Source: Paenibacillus allorhizosphaerae
GTDB lineage: Bacteria; Bacillota; Bacilli; Paenibacillales; NBRC-103111
Reading direction: 5' to 3'
DNA: 64,000 nt
Assembly (NCBI RefSeq): GCF_910594985.1
Contig: NZ_CAJVCE010000003.1
Span: forward strand, 248,001 to 312,000
In this document: positions 8,698-17,386 of the stretch, piece after piece
Layout of the letters: every line of letters begins with the position of its first letter
How positions within the stretch are numbered: position 1 is the stretch's first letter
Program-made: the position numbers and the translations under genes
Notes under the pieces: generated by a model
The model's input: only the letters and a program-made list of their open reading frames with translations
Told to the model about the DNA's origin: nothing
Databases searched by the model: none

Positions 8698-9171
8698 TTA
8701 CAGCGGATCGAGCTGAACCGCCGCCTGCTTGCCGCTAACCTGGATGCCGTTTTTTTTACGGCCGGACGCATGCAAATCTTTGACGAGCGTTTCGAGCAGC
8801 GCTTTCGCCCGCTCGCCTTCTTTGCCTTGGATGCGCACAACGAGCAGCACTGCATCGCCGCCGCTTAATATGCGCTCCGCCTGCTGTTTTTTTGTATCGT
8901 AATCGTGGTCTTCGATATGAGGCGTCAGCCGAATTTCTTTCAGCTTCGGCTCTTTCTCTCGCTTCCGGGACTGCTGCGCTTCCTGCCTCGCTTCCCCAGC
9001 GCGAATAAGCCGGCATGGAGGCGGACTGCTCATCAGCGTAGTGCATACGAGGTCGACCTTGTGCTTTTTCGCCAGACTCAGCGCTTCTTTCGTCGGCATG
9101 ATGCCGAGATCCTCGCCGTTCAGCCCGGTCAGCCAGACTTCGGACACTTTAATATTTTCATTCGTAATCAT
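8698..9171 (-). CDS. Divergent translation initiation factor IF-3 paralogue
   Basis: The protein has 157 residues from ATG 9171, with AGGTG eight bases upstream. The N-terminal half (MITNENIKVSEVWL, GEDLGIMPTKEALSLA, then PPPCRLI) matches the IF-3 N domain. The C-terminal half (KEIRLTPHIEDHDYDTKK, QAERILSGGDAVLLVV) matches the IF-3 C domain. It is shorter than usual IF-3 (about 170-180). It lacks the conserved VRFRGRE segment, having VRIQGKE instead, and lies outside the usual infC-rpmI-rplT cluster. It starts with ATG, not the AUU of authentic infC. It is probably a second, specialised IF-3 that may act on the ribosome under special conditions (inference). Confidence 0.8.
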   Translation of the reverse strand: MITNENIKVSEVWLTGLNGEDLGIMPTKEALSLAKKHKVDLVCTTLMSSPPPCRLIRAGEARQEAQQSRKREKEPKLKEIRLTPHIEDHDYDTKKQQAERILSGGDAVLLVVRIQGKEGERAKALLETLVKDLHASGRKKNGIQVSGKQAAVQLDPL

Positions 9172-9200
9172 TGTCGATGCACCTGGACTTTCGTTATAAT
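9171..9200 (+). promoter_or_regulatory. Sigma-A-type promoter for the 9235 gene
   Basis: TTGTCG (9171-9176), an 18-base spacer and a perfect TATAAT (9195-9200) lie 35 bases before the start codon. The -35 overlaps the first codon of the divergent IF-3 paralogue. Confidence 0.6.
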
Positions 9201-9234
9201 GATTCATAGTATCGCCTGGAAGGAGATTTTTCAA

Positions 9235-9537
9235 ATGAACCGCAAAGAGCTCGATGAGCAAATTATACGCAACTACCAGCGGGACGAGCATATAATGATT
9301 CTCGTATTCGCGCAGTGGTGCGTCAACCACGGCCTCGATCCGGTACAGTTGTACAACCGCGCCTATCCGCAGCAGACGGACAACGAAGCGCTGCTGCATG
9401 CGATCGAGCTGACCGTTCCGAAAGAAGAAGCCGGCGAAGTGCACGACGATACAGTGCTTGGCGTGCTGTCGCTGTTCGGCAACGACGAGCTGGCTTTTAT
9501 CGTCACGGAAGAAATCGCCAGGCGCCGCAAAACGTAA
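9235..9537 (+). CDS. Small conserved protein, possibly YxiS-like (100 aa)
   Basis: ATG 9235 follows AAGGAG with a nine-base gap. The product is soluble and mostly helical, with no membrane segment. Residues LDEQIIRNYQRDEHIMILVFAQWC, split here as LDEQIIRNYQRDE and ILVFAQWC, and a NHGLDPVQLY block resemble a small conserved Bacillales family (B. subtilis YxiS, from memory). No function is known to me. It is divergent from the IF-3 paralogue and shares a 63-base intergenic region with it. An imperfect hairpin (GCAATCCCC with GGGGATTGTGC, 9562..9598) follows and may end transcription, though it lacks a T-run. Confidence 0.7.
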   Translation: MNRKELDEQIIRNYQRDEHIMILVFAQWCVNHGLDPVQLYNRAYPQQTDNEALLHAIELTVPKEEAGEVHDDTVLGVLSLFGNDELAFIVTEEIARRRKT

Positions 9538-9684
9538 TCGCTCGGCCACGCTTATGACGTGCAATCCCCTTCATCCCTTCTTTGGCGGGGGATTGTGCGC
9601 TTTCGGCCGTTGGCTTAGACAACTATCCTTTTCTTTCCCATCTGCCTACATATTTCCATATCCATCCTGCATCTGTCCATATAT

Positions 9685-9726
9685 TTCAATTGCAATTCCC
9701 GTCATAATATAATGTAAGCGCTTAAC
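9685..9726 (+). promoter_or_regulatory. Promoter with overlapping palindromic operator
   Basis: TTCAAT (9685-9690), a 17-base spacer and TATAAT (9708-9713) are followed directly by TGTAAGCGCTTAAC (9713-9726). This near-perfect palindrome matches 12 of 14 positions of the CcpA cre consensus and the wider LacI-family core. Its position at the start site suits repression of the downstream binding-protein gene. Confidence 0.45.
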
Positions 9727-9797
9727 CTAGCGGTTTATGTTGCTTTTTCCGCGTTTTTCTGTCTATCCGTTTGACTTTTGAGGAGGTGAGGAAGAAC

Positions 9798-9848
9798 TTG
9801 TTTCGCACAGCGCGATTAAGGGGATTATTTCAAAGAAATACGATCTAA
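9798..9848 (+). CDS. Possible 16-residue leader peptide
   Basis: A strong AGGAGGTGAG box (9781-9790) precedes TTG 9798, which opens a 16-codon frame (LFRTARLRGLFQRNTI) ending in TAA 9846-9848. That stop codon lies inside the AAGGAG ribosome site of the binding-protein gene. The peptide is basic. It may couple or attenuate translation of the next gene, or the ribosome site may be accidental. No homologue is known to me. Confidence 0.3.
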   Translation: MFRTARLRGLFQRNTI

Positions 9849-9861
9849 GGAGTCGGGATCC

Positions 9862-11142
9862 ATGAAAAAACTTTCATTATTAACCGTGTTCACGCTTATC
9901 TCGGTCGCAGCAGCCGGGTGCGGCAGTCAGCAACCCTCCCCGCAGACAGCCAAAGAAGCCGAAGCTCCGAAACAACCGGTAACGTTAAAAATGTATACGA
10001 ACCAGTCGATGACGAAGGAAGACTTGGATAAACTGATCAACGAACCGCTTCAAAAAAAATATCCTTACATTACCGTAGAGATCATTCCGACATCCAACAA
10101 CAATTTGACGCAACAAGTCGCTTCCGGCGAACAGCTCGATCTGATTACGATTTATAACGGTCACATTCCTACCTTCAAAGAATTGAACATCTTCCAGGAT
10201 ATTACCCCGCTGACGCAGAAGCATAAATTCGATCTGGGACGATTCGATCCGAAATCGCTGGATACGTTGAGGGCGATTGCCGATAAAGGCGAGCTCTACG
10301 GTCTGCCGTATAACCTACAACTGAATGCGTTGTATTACAATAAAGATATTTTCGACCGGTTCGGGGTGGAATACCCGAAGGACGGAATGACGTGGGACGA
10401 TGCCATCGAATTGGCGAAAAAATTGACCCGTCAGGTGGACGGGGTTCAATATCGGGGATTGGACCCGGAAGGCATTATTCGGCTCATGTATCCGCTCTCC
10501 TTAAACATCGTCGATGCCAAGACGAATAAGCCGATGGTGAACAGCGAGCCTTATAAAAAGCTGTATGAAATGGGCAATCGCATTTATTCCATTCCCGGCA
10601 ATAAACCTCCGAAAGGCGCCAACGCGAACAATGCCTTCATGAAAGATAAGCAGGTCGCCATGTACGCCGTCATCAACCTGTTCGACAAACTCGCCCAAGT
10701 GCCGGAATTCAATTGGGATATTGCACAATACCCAAGCTACAAGGAAAATCCGAACGTCTACGGCATGTATGATCTTCACGTCATGACGATCAGCAAAACG
10801 AGCAAGTATCAGGATGAAGCCATGAAGGTGCTGGAAGTTTTATTTTCGGACGAAGTCCAGTCGCTCAGCGCCCGATCAACCGGGCGAGTTTCCCCGCTCA
10901 AGGATCCGAAATTCAAAAATGAATTCGGCGCGGATATGCCGATTCTGAAAGGCAAAAACGTCAAAAGCATATTTAAAAGCTCGCCCGCAAGCGCTCCGCC
11001 TTTCTCCATCTACTACACCAAAGCCAGAGACATCTTCAGCGGCAAATTCACGGAATACTTGGACGGTAAAAAAGACGTGAACACCGCGCTTCGCGAAGCG
11101 GAAGAACAGATTACGCAGTATATCAGGGAAAATGCGAAGTAA
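9862..11142 (+). CDS. Extracellular sugar-binding lipoprotein (ABC transporter component)
   Basis: The protein has 426 residues. A lipoprotein signal peptide ends at the lipobox VAAAGC (Cys ~20), followed by a polar linker. The mature part is a type-1 periplasmic-like binding protein; LYYNKDIFDRFGVEYPKDGMTWDD is the usual family block, quoted here in its parts YYNKDIFDRFG and PKDGMTWDD. AAGGAG precedes ATG 9862. It should hand an oligosaccharide or sugar to membrane permeases, but no permease genes are next to it. It is a paralogue of the protein at 21285..22613 and of the fragment at 63906: all end with a V-N-T-x-L-R-x-A-(E/D)-E block. The ligand is unknown. Confidence 0.88.
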   Translation: MKKLSLLTVFTLISVAAAGCGSQQPSPQTAKEAEAPKQPVTLKMYTNQSMTKEDLDKLINEPLQKKYPYITVEIIPTSNNNLTQQVASGEQLDLITIYNGHIPTFKELNIFQDITPLTQKHKFDLGRFDPKSLDTLRAIADKGELYGLPYNLQLNALYYNKDIFDRFGVEYPKDGMTWDDAIELAKKLTRQVDGVQYRGLDPEGIIRLMYPLSLNIVDAKTNKPMVNSEPYKKLYEMGNRIYSIPGNKPPKGANANNAFMKDKQVAMYAVINLFDKLAQVPEFNWDIAQYPSYKENPNVYGMYDLHVMTISKTSKYQDEAMKVLEVLFSDEVQSLSARSTGRVSPLKDPKFKNEFGADMPILKGKNVKSIFKSSPASAPPFSIYYTKARDIFSGKFTEYLDGKKDVNTALREAEEQITQYIRENAK

Positions 11143-11189
11143 GAAAAGCTATTGATCGAAGCATTTTCGATGATGATACATTCGTGTAA
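11141..11189 (+). repeat. Dispersed ~49 bp repeat, copy 1
   Basis: It starts at the stop codon of the preceding gene with AAGAAAAGCT, passes through CGAAGC and ends GATACATTCGTGT. It aligns over its full length with 18738..18786 (about three quarters identical, same orientation). The second copy lies between divergent genes, so it is not a conserved gene end. The two blocks CGAAGC and GATGATACATTCGTGT are the best preserved. Confidence 0.5.
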
Positions 11190-11197
11190 CTCCATCA

Positions 11198-11243
11198 AAT
11201 AAGCTCGCCGTACCCGCAAAATGTCGGGCGCAGCGAGCTTATT
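11198..11243. terminator. Hairpin between convergent genes
   Basis: AATAAGCTCGC (11198-11208) pairs perfectly with GCGAGCTTATT (11233-11243), with a small inner CCCGC/GCGGG-like stem. It lies between the stops of two binding-protein genes. T-runs are weak on both sides. Confidence 0.65.
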
Positions 11244-11248
11244 GCTTG

Positions 11249-12805
11249 TTACTTCTTCACTTTTTGGTACAGCTCGTTGATTTCCTTCACGTAGTCGTCG
11301 CCACCGCTCTTCTTCCAGAGCTCCACCGCCGCCTTGAAGCCGGCTTCATCGATTTGGCCGACGATAAATTTCGTTCGCGCATCGCTGATGATCGTATCGA
11401 GCTGGGCGCCTTTTTGCGAATACACACTGGATACGAGCGGCTCAGCCGGATTCGCAACGACGATCGCCTCGTTTGCTTTAATCACCTCATCCGCTTTTTT
11501 CCGCAGCGGTGTCGGCTTGACGGCCAGGCTGCGCGTCTCCGGTATGAAGGCGACGAACTGGTTTAACCCTTCCACTTCGCCTTCCAGCAATGCCGCATCT
11601 TTGCTCGGCTCGATGCCGCCCTCGACTTTCTTGTAATGCTTTCCTTCGAGCCCGCGTTCGGCTAGCGTCTGCGCTTCGGCATCGTTCATTTTGTCGAGGA
11701 ACGCCAGCACTTTGCGCAGCTCCTGCTCATTCTTCACGCCGGTTTTGGAGATGGAAAGCATGCCCGCGTAGCCCGAGGTCGGCAAGTTCTTTTGCCCTTT
11801 GGGCCCGCTCACCGTGCCGATCAAATCCATGATCTGCTTGTTCGGGTCATCCTTGCCGTCTTTTTGCAGCGCCGCATGAATTTTATCTTCCAACCGCGCG
11901 CCATTGTCCAGCACGTCTACGATCACGCCGGCATGCCCGTTAATGACGGGATCGTTCCATTTGGCCGTATCCATGACGGCAAAGTCGGGATTGATCAGCT
12001 TCTCGTCGTACAGCTTTTTGAAGAAGCGAAGCGCATCCATATATTCCGTCGTCAGATGAACGGGCACCAGCTTGCCGGAAGCGTCCTGCCCCCATTTATT
12101 CGGAGCGCCGAACCACGTTTGCATAATGTCGAACGGGCCGGTAAATTTGGAGATGACCATGCCGTACGTATCGTTTTTGCCGTTTCGATCCGGATCTTTA
12201 TCCCGGAACGCTTTTAGCATATTGTAGAACTCGTCAATCGTCTTCGGCGGCTGCAGCCCTACGTTGTCGAGCCAATCTTTGCGGTACACGATCCCGTTGC
12301 GCCCAAGCGGTCGCGAGCGATAAATGCCGTAGATTTTGCCGTCGATGGAGATGTTGTTCTGCACGATCGGATTCGCTTTGCTCAAGTTCGGATAATCCTT
12401 CATGTAAGGGCCAAGCTCCCAGAATGCGCCGGAACGGGCCGCGTTAATGAATGAAGGCGATTTATCCTGAACGACCATGACGGCCGGCAGCTTGCCGGAA
12501 GCGAGTACGATGTTGAATTTATCGGGATACGAATTGTTCGGCACCCATTCGAAATGCAGATTGGTGTTCGTATATTTCTCGATTTCCAGCGCCACCGGAC
12601 TGTCGTCCTTGACCGTGGTCGCCTTGAATGCCGGCAGCATGATGCTGATATCCGCCGGTCCTTGCGCTTTTCCGCCTCCGTCTCCGCCGGAGCCTGGCTG
12701 GCCCCCGTTTCCCCCCGTGGAACAACCGACTACGGCCGTCATCGATATCGATGTCAGCATGAGCGCCGACGCCCATTTGCGCTTCGCAAACGCTTTCTTT
12801 TTCAC
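11249..12805 (-). CDS. Extracellular solute-binding lipoprotein, LipO type
   Basis: The protein has 518 residues. A signal peptide ends at the lipobox TAVVGC (Cys ~28), followed by a glycine-rich linker (STGGNGGQPGSGGDGGG). The size and blocks such as YRKDWLDNVGLQPPKTIDEF and NDTYGMVISK are typical of the large LipO-like binding proteins of Paenibacillus, which bind oligosaccharides. It is the third gene of a leftward operon behind two permease genes. No ATPase gene is present, as usual for systems served by a shared MsmX-type ATPase (established for the family). The substrate is unknown. Confidence 0.9.
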   Translation of the reverse strand: MKKKAFAKRKWASALMLTSISMTAVVGCSTGGNGGQPGSGGDGGGKAQGPADISIMLPAFKATTVKDDSPVALEIEKYTNTNLHFEWVPNNSYPDKFNIVLASGKLPAVMVVQDKSPSFINAARSGAFWELGPYMKDYPNLSKANPIVQNNISIDGKIYGIYRSRPLGRNGIVYRKDWLDNVGLQPPKTIDEFYNMLKAFRDKDPDRNGKNDTYGMVISKFTGPFDIMQTWFGAPNKWGQDASGKLVPVHLTTEYMDALRFFKKLYDEKLINPDFAVMDTAKWNDPVINGHAGVIVDVLDNGARLEDKIHAALQKDGKDDPNKQIMDLIGTVSGPKGQKNLPTSGYAGMLSISKTGVKNEQELRKVLAFLDKMNDAEAQTLAERGLEGKHYKKVEGGIEPSKDAALLEGEVEGLNQFVAFIPETRSLAVKPTPLRKKADEVIKANEAIVVANPAEPLVSSVYSQKGAQLDTIISDARTKFIVGQIDEAGFKAAVELWKKSGGDDYVKEINELYQKVKK

Positions 12806-12860
12806 GTAAGAAGCCTCCCTGTTATATTGATTATATAAATGCTTATTATGCTGCTGTCCG

Positions 12861-13742
12861 TTACCCCTTGATCGAACCGATCATTACGCCTTTGGCAAAA
12901 TGCTTCTGCAAAAACGGATACACGAGTAAAATCGGGATGGTACCGACGACGATGACGGCCATCTTGACCGTTTGCTCGGGGGGCTTGACGAAGTTCGGGT
13001 CGAGCTGGGACAAATCGCCCGCGCTTTGCGATAGCATGACGATTTGACGAAGCAATACTTGCAGCGGCCATTTGGCTGCATCGTTCATATACAGCAGCGC
13101 CGAAAAGAAGTTGTTCCAATGTCCTACCGCATAAAACAACGCAAACGTCGCGAGCACCGGCTTGGATAACGGCAGCACGATTTTCCATAAGATCCCGATC
13201 TCGCTGCAGCCGTCGATTTTGGCCGATTCCTCCAGCCCCGGAGGCAGCTCTTGAAAAAAGTTTTTCACCACAATCAGATTGAAGGCGCTGATCGCTCCGG
13301 GTAAAATAAGCGCCCAGTACGAATCGAGCAAGTTTAACCCTTTTACGACGAGATACGTCGGGATCAGTCCTCCGGAGAACAGCATGGAAAATACGATTAA
13401 ATTGAGCACCGTATTCCGCCCCATCATCTCGCGGCGCGCGAGCGGGTACGCCATGGAGACGGTGAATGCCAAATTGACCAGCGTACCGACGATCGTTACG
13501 CCGATGGATACGCCGATGCTGCGAAATAAGGTAGAGGACGATAAGATGTATTCGTACCCTGTTAAGGAAAACGACTGCGGGATGATAAAAAATGCGCGCT
13601 GGGTCAGCTCGGCATCCGTAGCAAAGGAGCCGGCGACCACATACAAAAAAGGCAGCACGGTAAGACAGGCAAATACGGCAAGCAGCGTGTAGTTGCATAC
13701 GTCGAAGATCGTTCCGCCGACGCTCCGGTACGATTTGCCCAC
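12861..13742 (-). CDS. ABC sugar transporter permease, YtcP/LplC type
   Basis: The protein has 293 residues. The likely start is GTG 13742, with GGAGGG nine bases upstream; the open frame further back overlaps the previous gene. Six membrane segments are visible, beginning NYTLLAVFACLTVLPFLYVVAG. The inner-membrane coupling motif is ELPPGLEESAKIDGCSEIGILWKIVLPLSKP, read here as EESAKIDGCSE and ILWKIVLPLSKP. The C terminus GVMIGSIKG is characteristic of the YtcP branch. It lies 25 bases downstream of its partner permease and 55 upstream of the binding-protein gene. Confidence 0.92.
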   Translation of the reverse strand: MGKSYRSVGGTIFDVCNYTLLAVFACLTVLPFLYVVAGSFATDAELTQRAFFIIPQSFSLTGYEYILSSSTLFRSIGVSIGVTIVGTLVNLAFTVSMAYPLARREMMGRNTVLNLIVFSMLFSGGLIPTYLVVKGLNLLDSYWALILPGAISAFNLIVVKNFFQELPPGLEESAKIDGCSEIGILWKIVLPLSKPVLATFALFYAVGHWNNFFSALLYMNDAAKWPLQVLLRQIVMLSQSAGDLSQLDPNFVKPPEQTVKMAVIVVGTIPILLVYPFLQKHFAKGVMIGSIKG

Positions 13743-13767
13743 AGCTCTGTTCCCTCCCTCGTCATGA

Positions 13768-14745
13768 TTAATAGATTCCGGACTGGCCGAATTTTTTGGC
13801 GATATAGTTGCTGGAGAATACGAGAATGACGCCGACGATCGATTTGAACAAACCGACAGCCGTACTGTAGCTGAAGGCGCCTTGCGTAATGCCCATGATA
13901 TACACGTACGTATCGAAAACATCGGCTTTTTCGCGATTGAGCGCGTTCGTCATCAAGTAAATTTGCTCGAAGCCGTTCTCAAGCACGTCGCCCATACGCA
14001 GGATCAGCAAAATAATGATCGTGCTTCGGATGGATGGCAGCGTAATGTGCCATATTTGCCGCCAACGGTTCGCACCGTCCATGACGGCCGCTTCATACTG
14101 TTCCGCATCCACGCCTGCCAGCGCCGCCAAGAAGATGATCGTGCCCCAGCCGCACTCCTTCCATATCGTCTGAAGAATGATGAGCGGCCTGAACCAGTCG
14201 GGGTCGGCCAAGAAATTGATTTTTTGCCCGGTGTATTGAAACAGCAGTTCGTTCACGATGCCGCCTTCGGTTGTCAGCAACACGTAGCTGATGCTGGCCA
14301 CTATGACGATCGAAATAAAGTGCGGCACGTATATGAGCGTCTGAATGGTTCGCTTGTAGATCGAGATGCGAACCTCATTGAGCATCAATGCGAGCACGAT
14401 TGGCGCGGGAAAGAAGAACAACAAGTTGTACAGCGACAGCAGCAGCGTGTTGCGCAGCAGCCGGAAAAAATCGGGGTTTTGAAAAAAGTTGTGAAAGTGC
14501 TCGAGTCCCACCCATTCGCTTTTCCAAAATCCGGTGAACGGCTGATAATTTTTGAAGGCGAGCAGCACGCCCCACATCGGGACATATTTGAAAAGCAAAA
14601 AGTACAGCAAGCCGGGCAGGAGCAGGACGTACAGCCATTTATCGCGTTTCAGACGCCTCAGCACTCTGCTTTCCGATGCCAGAGCTATCGATTGTCCGGA
14701 TGGTTTCGTTTCCCCGCGATCTGTCGGTGTCGTTACCGGACCCAC
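13768..14745 (-). CDS. ABC sugar transporter permease, LplB type
   Basis: The protein has 325 residues. The start is GTG 14745, nine bases after GGAGG; an upstream ATG lacks a ribosome site. A cytoplasmic N-terminal tail is followed by WLYVLLLPGLLYFLLFKYVPMWG and five more membrane segments. The coupling motif reads EQYEAAVMDGANRWRQIWHITLP, with E-A-A-x3-G preserved. The end NYIAKKFGQSGIY is typical of the LplB branch. It is the first gene of the importer operon. The gene at 14937..17300 on the same strand is probably its regulator. Confidence 0.92.
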   Translation of the reverse strand: MGPVTTPTDRGETKPSGQSIALASESRVLRRLKRDKWLYVLLLPGLLYFLLFKYVPMWGVLLAFKNYQPFTGFWKSEWVGLEHFHNFFQNPDFFRLLRNTLLLSLYNLLFFFPAPIVLALMLNEVRISIYKRTIQTLIYVPHFISIVIVASISYVLLTTEGGIVNELLFQYTGQKINFLADPDWFRPLIILQTIWKECGWGTIIFLAALAGVDAEQYEAAVMDGANRWRQIWHITLPSIRSTIIILLILRMGDVLENGFEQIYLMTNALNREKADVFDTYVYIMGITQGAFSYSTAVGLFKSIVGVILVFSSNYIAKKFGQSGIY

Positions 14746-14936
14746 GGTCCCCCACCTCCATTTTTTATCATTGCGTTGCGAACGGACCGGTCGACTCGGA
14801 GCCGCAGATCTATTGTGCAGCAATCACGGTTTGATTGGTATCGTACATTTTTGATTCGTCGGCTATTGACGAAGCTTCTCTTCTATTGCAGCCTTTGCAC
14901 TTTATTGAACGCCTGCGGCGAAAGCGGCGTTTTGCC

Positions 14937-17300
14937 TTATACGTTGCGCACGCGCTCCCGGTATTGCGTAGGTGTGACGCCTTCGAATTTTTTGAACAAT
15001 CGGTTGAAATAGCTGTGCTGGTATCCGACTCGCTCCGCGATGTCGTTAATTTTGTGCTCCGTGTCGCGAAGCAGCGTCTTCGCTTTTCCAATCCGCAAAT
15101 CAGTCAAGTAATCGATGAAATTTTGGCCCGTCACTCTCTTGAACGAACGGCTTAAGACGAATACATTGGCTCCGCAAACTTCCGCGCACTCGTCAAGCGA
15201 CAGATCTCTCATATAATGCGCATCCATATATTGCATCGCCAGCTCGACCATTTTCCGCAGCTTGTCGTCGGAGCGGTGTTCCATCTCCTCCATGAACGGG
15301 CGGATGACCCGCGCCATAAACCAACGAAGGATTTGCTCCGATTCGCGCAGCCCGGACAGTTGACCGTACCGGTCGGCTGGCGACAACAGCTCGTTCGGAT
15401 TCAATCCCGAATGCAGCATTTCGCGCTCCAATACGCAGAGCAAATTCATGACGCCTTGCCGCACATCCAGATCGGTTGCCCCTTCTTGCGCCAACGATTC
15501 GAGAAAAGCATGCACTTGCCGCTCCGCTTCCTCCGGCTGACCCGTGCGCATCGCCTGGATCAGCTCTCTTTCCGAGTCGAACGGATAAGCGATCCCCTGC
15601 TTCTTCTGCGGTTCTCCGACCAGCTCCGCGTCGATGATTTGGTTGTCCGCATCCCATTTGCGGTAGTTAAGCGCCAGCCGCGCCTGGTTGAACGCGACCG
15701 GAATGTCCCGTATATTCTCGCAGCCGCCTCCGATGGAAACGGTCGCTTGCAGCTTCAATATGCGGTTCAGCGTCAGGATGAGATTTTGCGCCCATGCATG
15801 GATGCCGCTTCTGTCATCGCCACATTCCTGTGGTTCAAGCTCCAGCACGATACCGACCGTCAAATCGTGAAAATTGATTACCTGGCATTCGCCAAACCGC
15901 TCCTCCGCCATTTCGTGCGCGATATTCGCGGCGGCGAAGCTGACTAGCCCCTCATCGTCCAGCGAATAACGGCCCGTACGGCTCGCCTGCGTCATCCCGA
16001 GACGGATGAACAGCACCGTGTATCGGCATTGTTCCGCTTTCCAGCCGTGCTGCCGCATTCTTTCTCGCAACTCTTCCTCCGTGTAGGAAGACAAGTATCC
16101 TTGAATGAGCTGCAGCAAAAATACTTGCCGCACTTGAGGCAGTTGGCTCTCCAGCTTGCTCTGCATCGCCATGCTTTGGCGGGTGAGCTGCAGCCACTGC
16201 TCTTCGATCAGTTGAAACTCGTCATGCGACCGAACCGCTTGCGGCAGCTTCCCGTACCCGAACCGGTTCAGCAGCCGGGCCATCGGCGAATAGATGCGCC
16301 TGGAAGCGAACCAGGCGAGCATGAGCGCCAGCAGCAGCCCTGCGCCGCTAACCTGCATTACGAGCTTGGATAAAAACACGACCGGTCTCGTTATCGCATC
16401 GATCGGTGCGGCGGACACATAGAGCCAGTTCGAGCCGATCCGCTCGAGCTGGCCGAAAGTGACGGAATATTTGTTATCCTTCCATTTCCATAGAAATGAC
16501 GAGACATCCCCTTTGTGGCGCATCACTTCCGTTCGCAGCGACAGCCGCTGAGCCGACGATTCCTCCGCCGATCCGGTTAAAGCGGTCGAAGCGAGGATCG
16601 TGCCGTCTTCATGCAGCAGCAGTGCCTCACCCTCATCATAAGGTGTGAGCGTTTTCAAAACATTCCGCAGATCAGCGGGACTGAGGCGAGCGCTCAATAT
16701 GCCATAAGGCTCCAGCGTTCCGCCGGGCATTTTCTGGACAAGAACCAGATCGGATGGCTCCCCCTCCGACTTGGACGGCAGCTGCGTCCAATAAATCGGC
16801 GCGCCTTGCTTCAGCAGCGACTGCACTTGCCGCAGTTCGGCGGAATTCGCAGGGAACGTATCGAACTGCGGGAAAAAACGGACCGGCATGGCGCCGCCGG
16901 TGATGTCGAGTTCGAGCTTCGTCTTGAGGGCCATCGATCCTTCCAGCACCATGAGCGTCTTCGTAATGTCCCGGGCCACGTCGAACCGGCGGAAAAAGTC
17001 GGTTTCCAGCAGACGGTAGTCAAACAGCGGTTCGTAGGACAGGTGGGACATCGTCAGCTCCAGATGGGCGAACTGCCCTCCCATCGTTTCCGCGCGCTTC
17101 GCGATCTGGTTCTTATGAAGCTGCACCAATTCATCCTCGACGCGCCCGCCGGCAAACCAGTACATGAGCACACCCGTAATGAGACCGGGAATCGAAGTGA
17201 TGAGCAGAATGAGTACGAGGCTTTTTTTGTAAAAGATGCCTTTGCCCTTGTGAGCTCCTGGCTTCCATAACGAACGCAGAAGTCGGAATGTACCGAACAT
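14937..17300 (-). CDS. Membrane-anchored AraC family regulator
   Basis: The protein has 787 residues. Two membrane segments (residues ~28-50, LVLILLITSIPGLITGVLMYW, and ~295-315, VSGAGLLLALMLAWF) enclose a ~240-residue external sensor domain of Cache type. A long cytoplasmic linker follows, then an AraC DNA-binding domain (LSLDECAEVCGANVFVLSRSF, and INDIAERVGYQHSYFNRLFKK followed by PTQYRERV). Such regulators sense an extracytoplasmic sugar or a loaded binding protein and switch on the adjacent LplB/YtcP/LipO importer (known pattern in Paenibacillus). GGGAGG lies ten bases before ATG 17300. It lies just upstream of the importer operon in the same direction. Confidence 0.92.
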   Translation of the reverse strand: MFGTFRLLRSLWKPGAHKGKGIFYKKSLVLILLITSIPGLITGVLMYWFAGGRVEDELVQLHKNQIAKRAETMGGQFAHLELTMSHLSYEPLFDYRLLETDFFRRFDVARDITKTLMVLEGSMALKTKLELDITGGAMPVRFFPQFDTFPANSAELRQVQSLLKQGAPIYWTQLPSKSEGEPSDLVLVQKMPGGTLEPYGILSARLSPADLRNVLKTLTPYDEGEALLLHEDGTILASTALTGSAEESSAQRLSLRTEVMRHKGDVSSFLWKWKDNKYSVTFGQLERIGSNWLYVSAAPIDAITRPVVFLSKLVMQVSGAGLLLALMLAWFASRRIYSPMARLLNRFGYGKLPQAVRSHDEFQLIEEQWLQLTRQSMAMQSKLESQLPQVRQVFLLQLIQGYLSSYTEEELRERMRQHGWKAEQCRYTVLFIRLGMTQASRTGRYSLDDEGLVSFAAANIAHEMAEERFGECQVINFHDLTVGIVLELEPQECGDDRSGIHAWAQNLILTLNRILKLQATVSIGGGCENIRDIPVAFNQARLALNYRKWDADNQIIDAELVGEPQKKQGIAYPFDSERELIQAMRTGQPEEAERQVHAFLESLAQEGATDLDVRQGVMNLLCVLEREMLHSGLNPNELLSPADRYGQLSGLRESEQILRWFMARVIRPFMEEMEHRSDDKLRKMVELAMQYMDAHYMRDLSLDECAEVCGANVFVLSRSFKRVTGQNFIDYLTDLRIGKAKTLLRDTEHKINDIAERVGYQHSYFNRLFKKFEGVTPTQYRERVRNV

Positions 17301-17330
17301 GGAATTTCGCCTCCCAAAGCGATCTCTAAT

Positions 17331-17360
17331 AAAACAAAGACCCCGTATGCTTGTACGGAG
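17331..17360 (-). terminator. Intrinsic terminator of the FG-GAP gene
   Basis: On the minus strand CTCCGTA and TACGGGG pair around CAAGCA and are followed by TCTTTGTTTTA. It separates the FG-GAP gene from the AraC regulator downstream. Confidence 0.7.
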
Positions 17361-17386
17361 TGTTGGATTCGTTCAACATATACGCC

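Noticed and set aside
13882..15012. A 376-codon plus-strand open frame antisense to the LplB-type permease
   Set aside because: The product is rich in Gln, Arg and His as expected for the reverse of a permease gene. There is no ribosome site.
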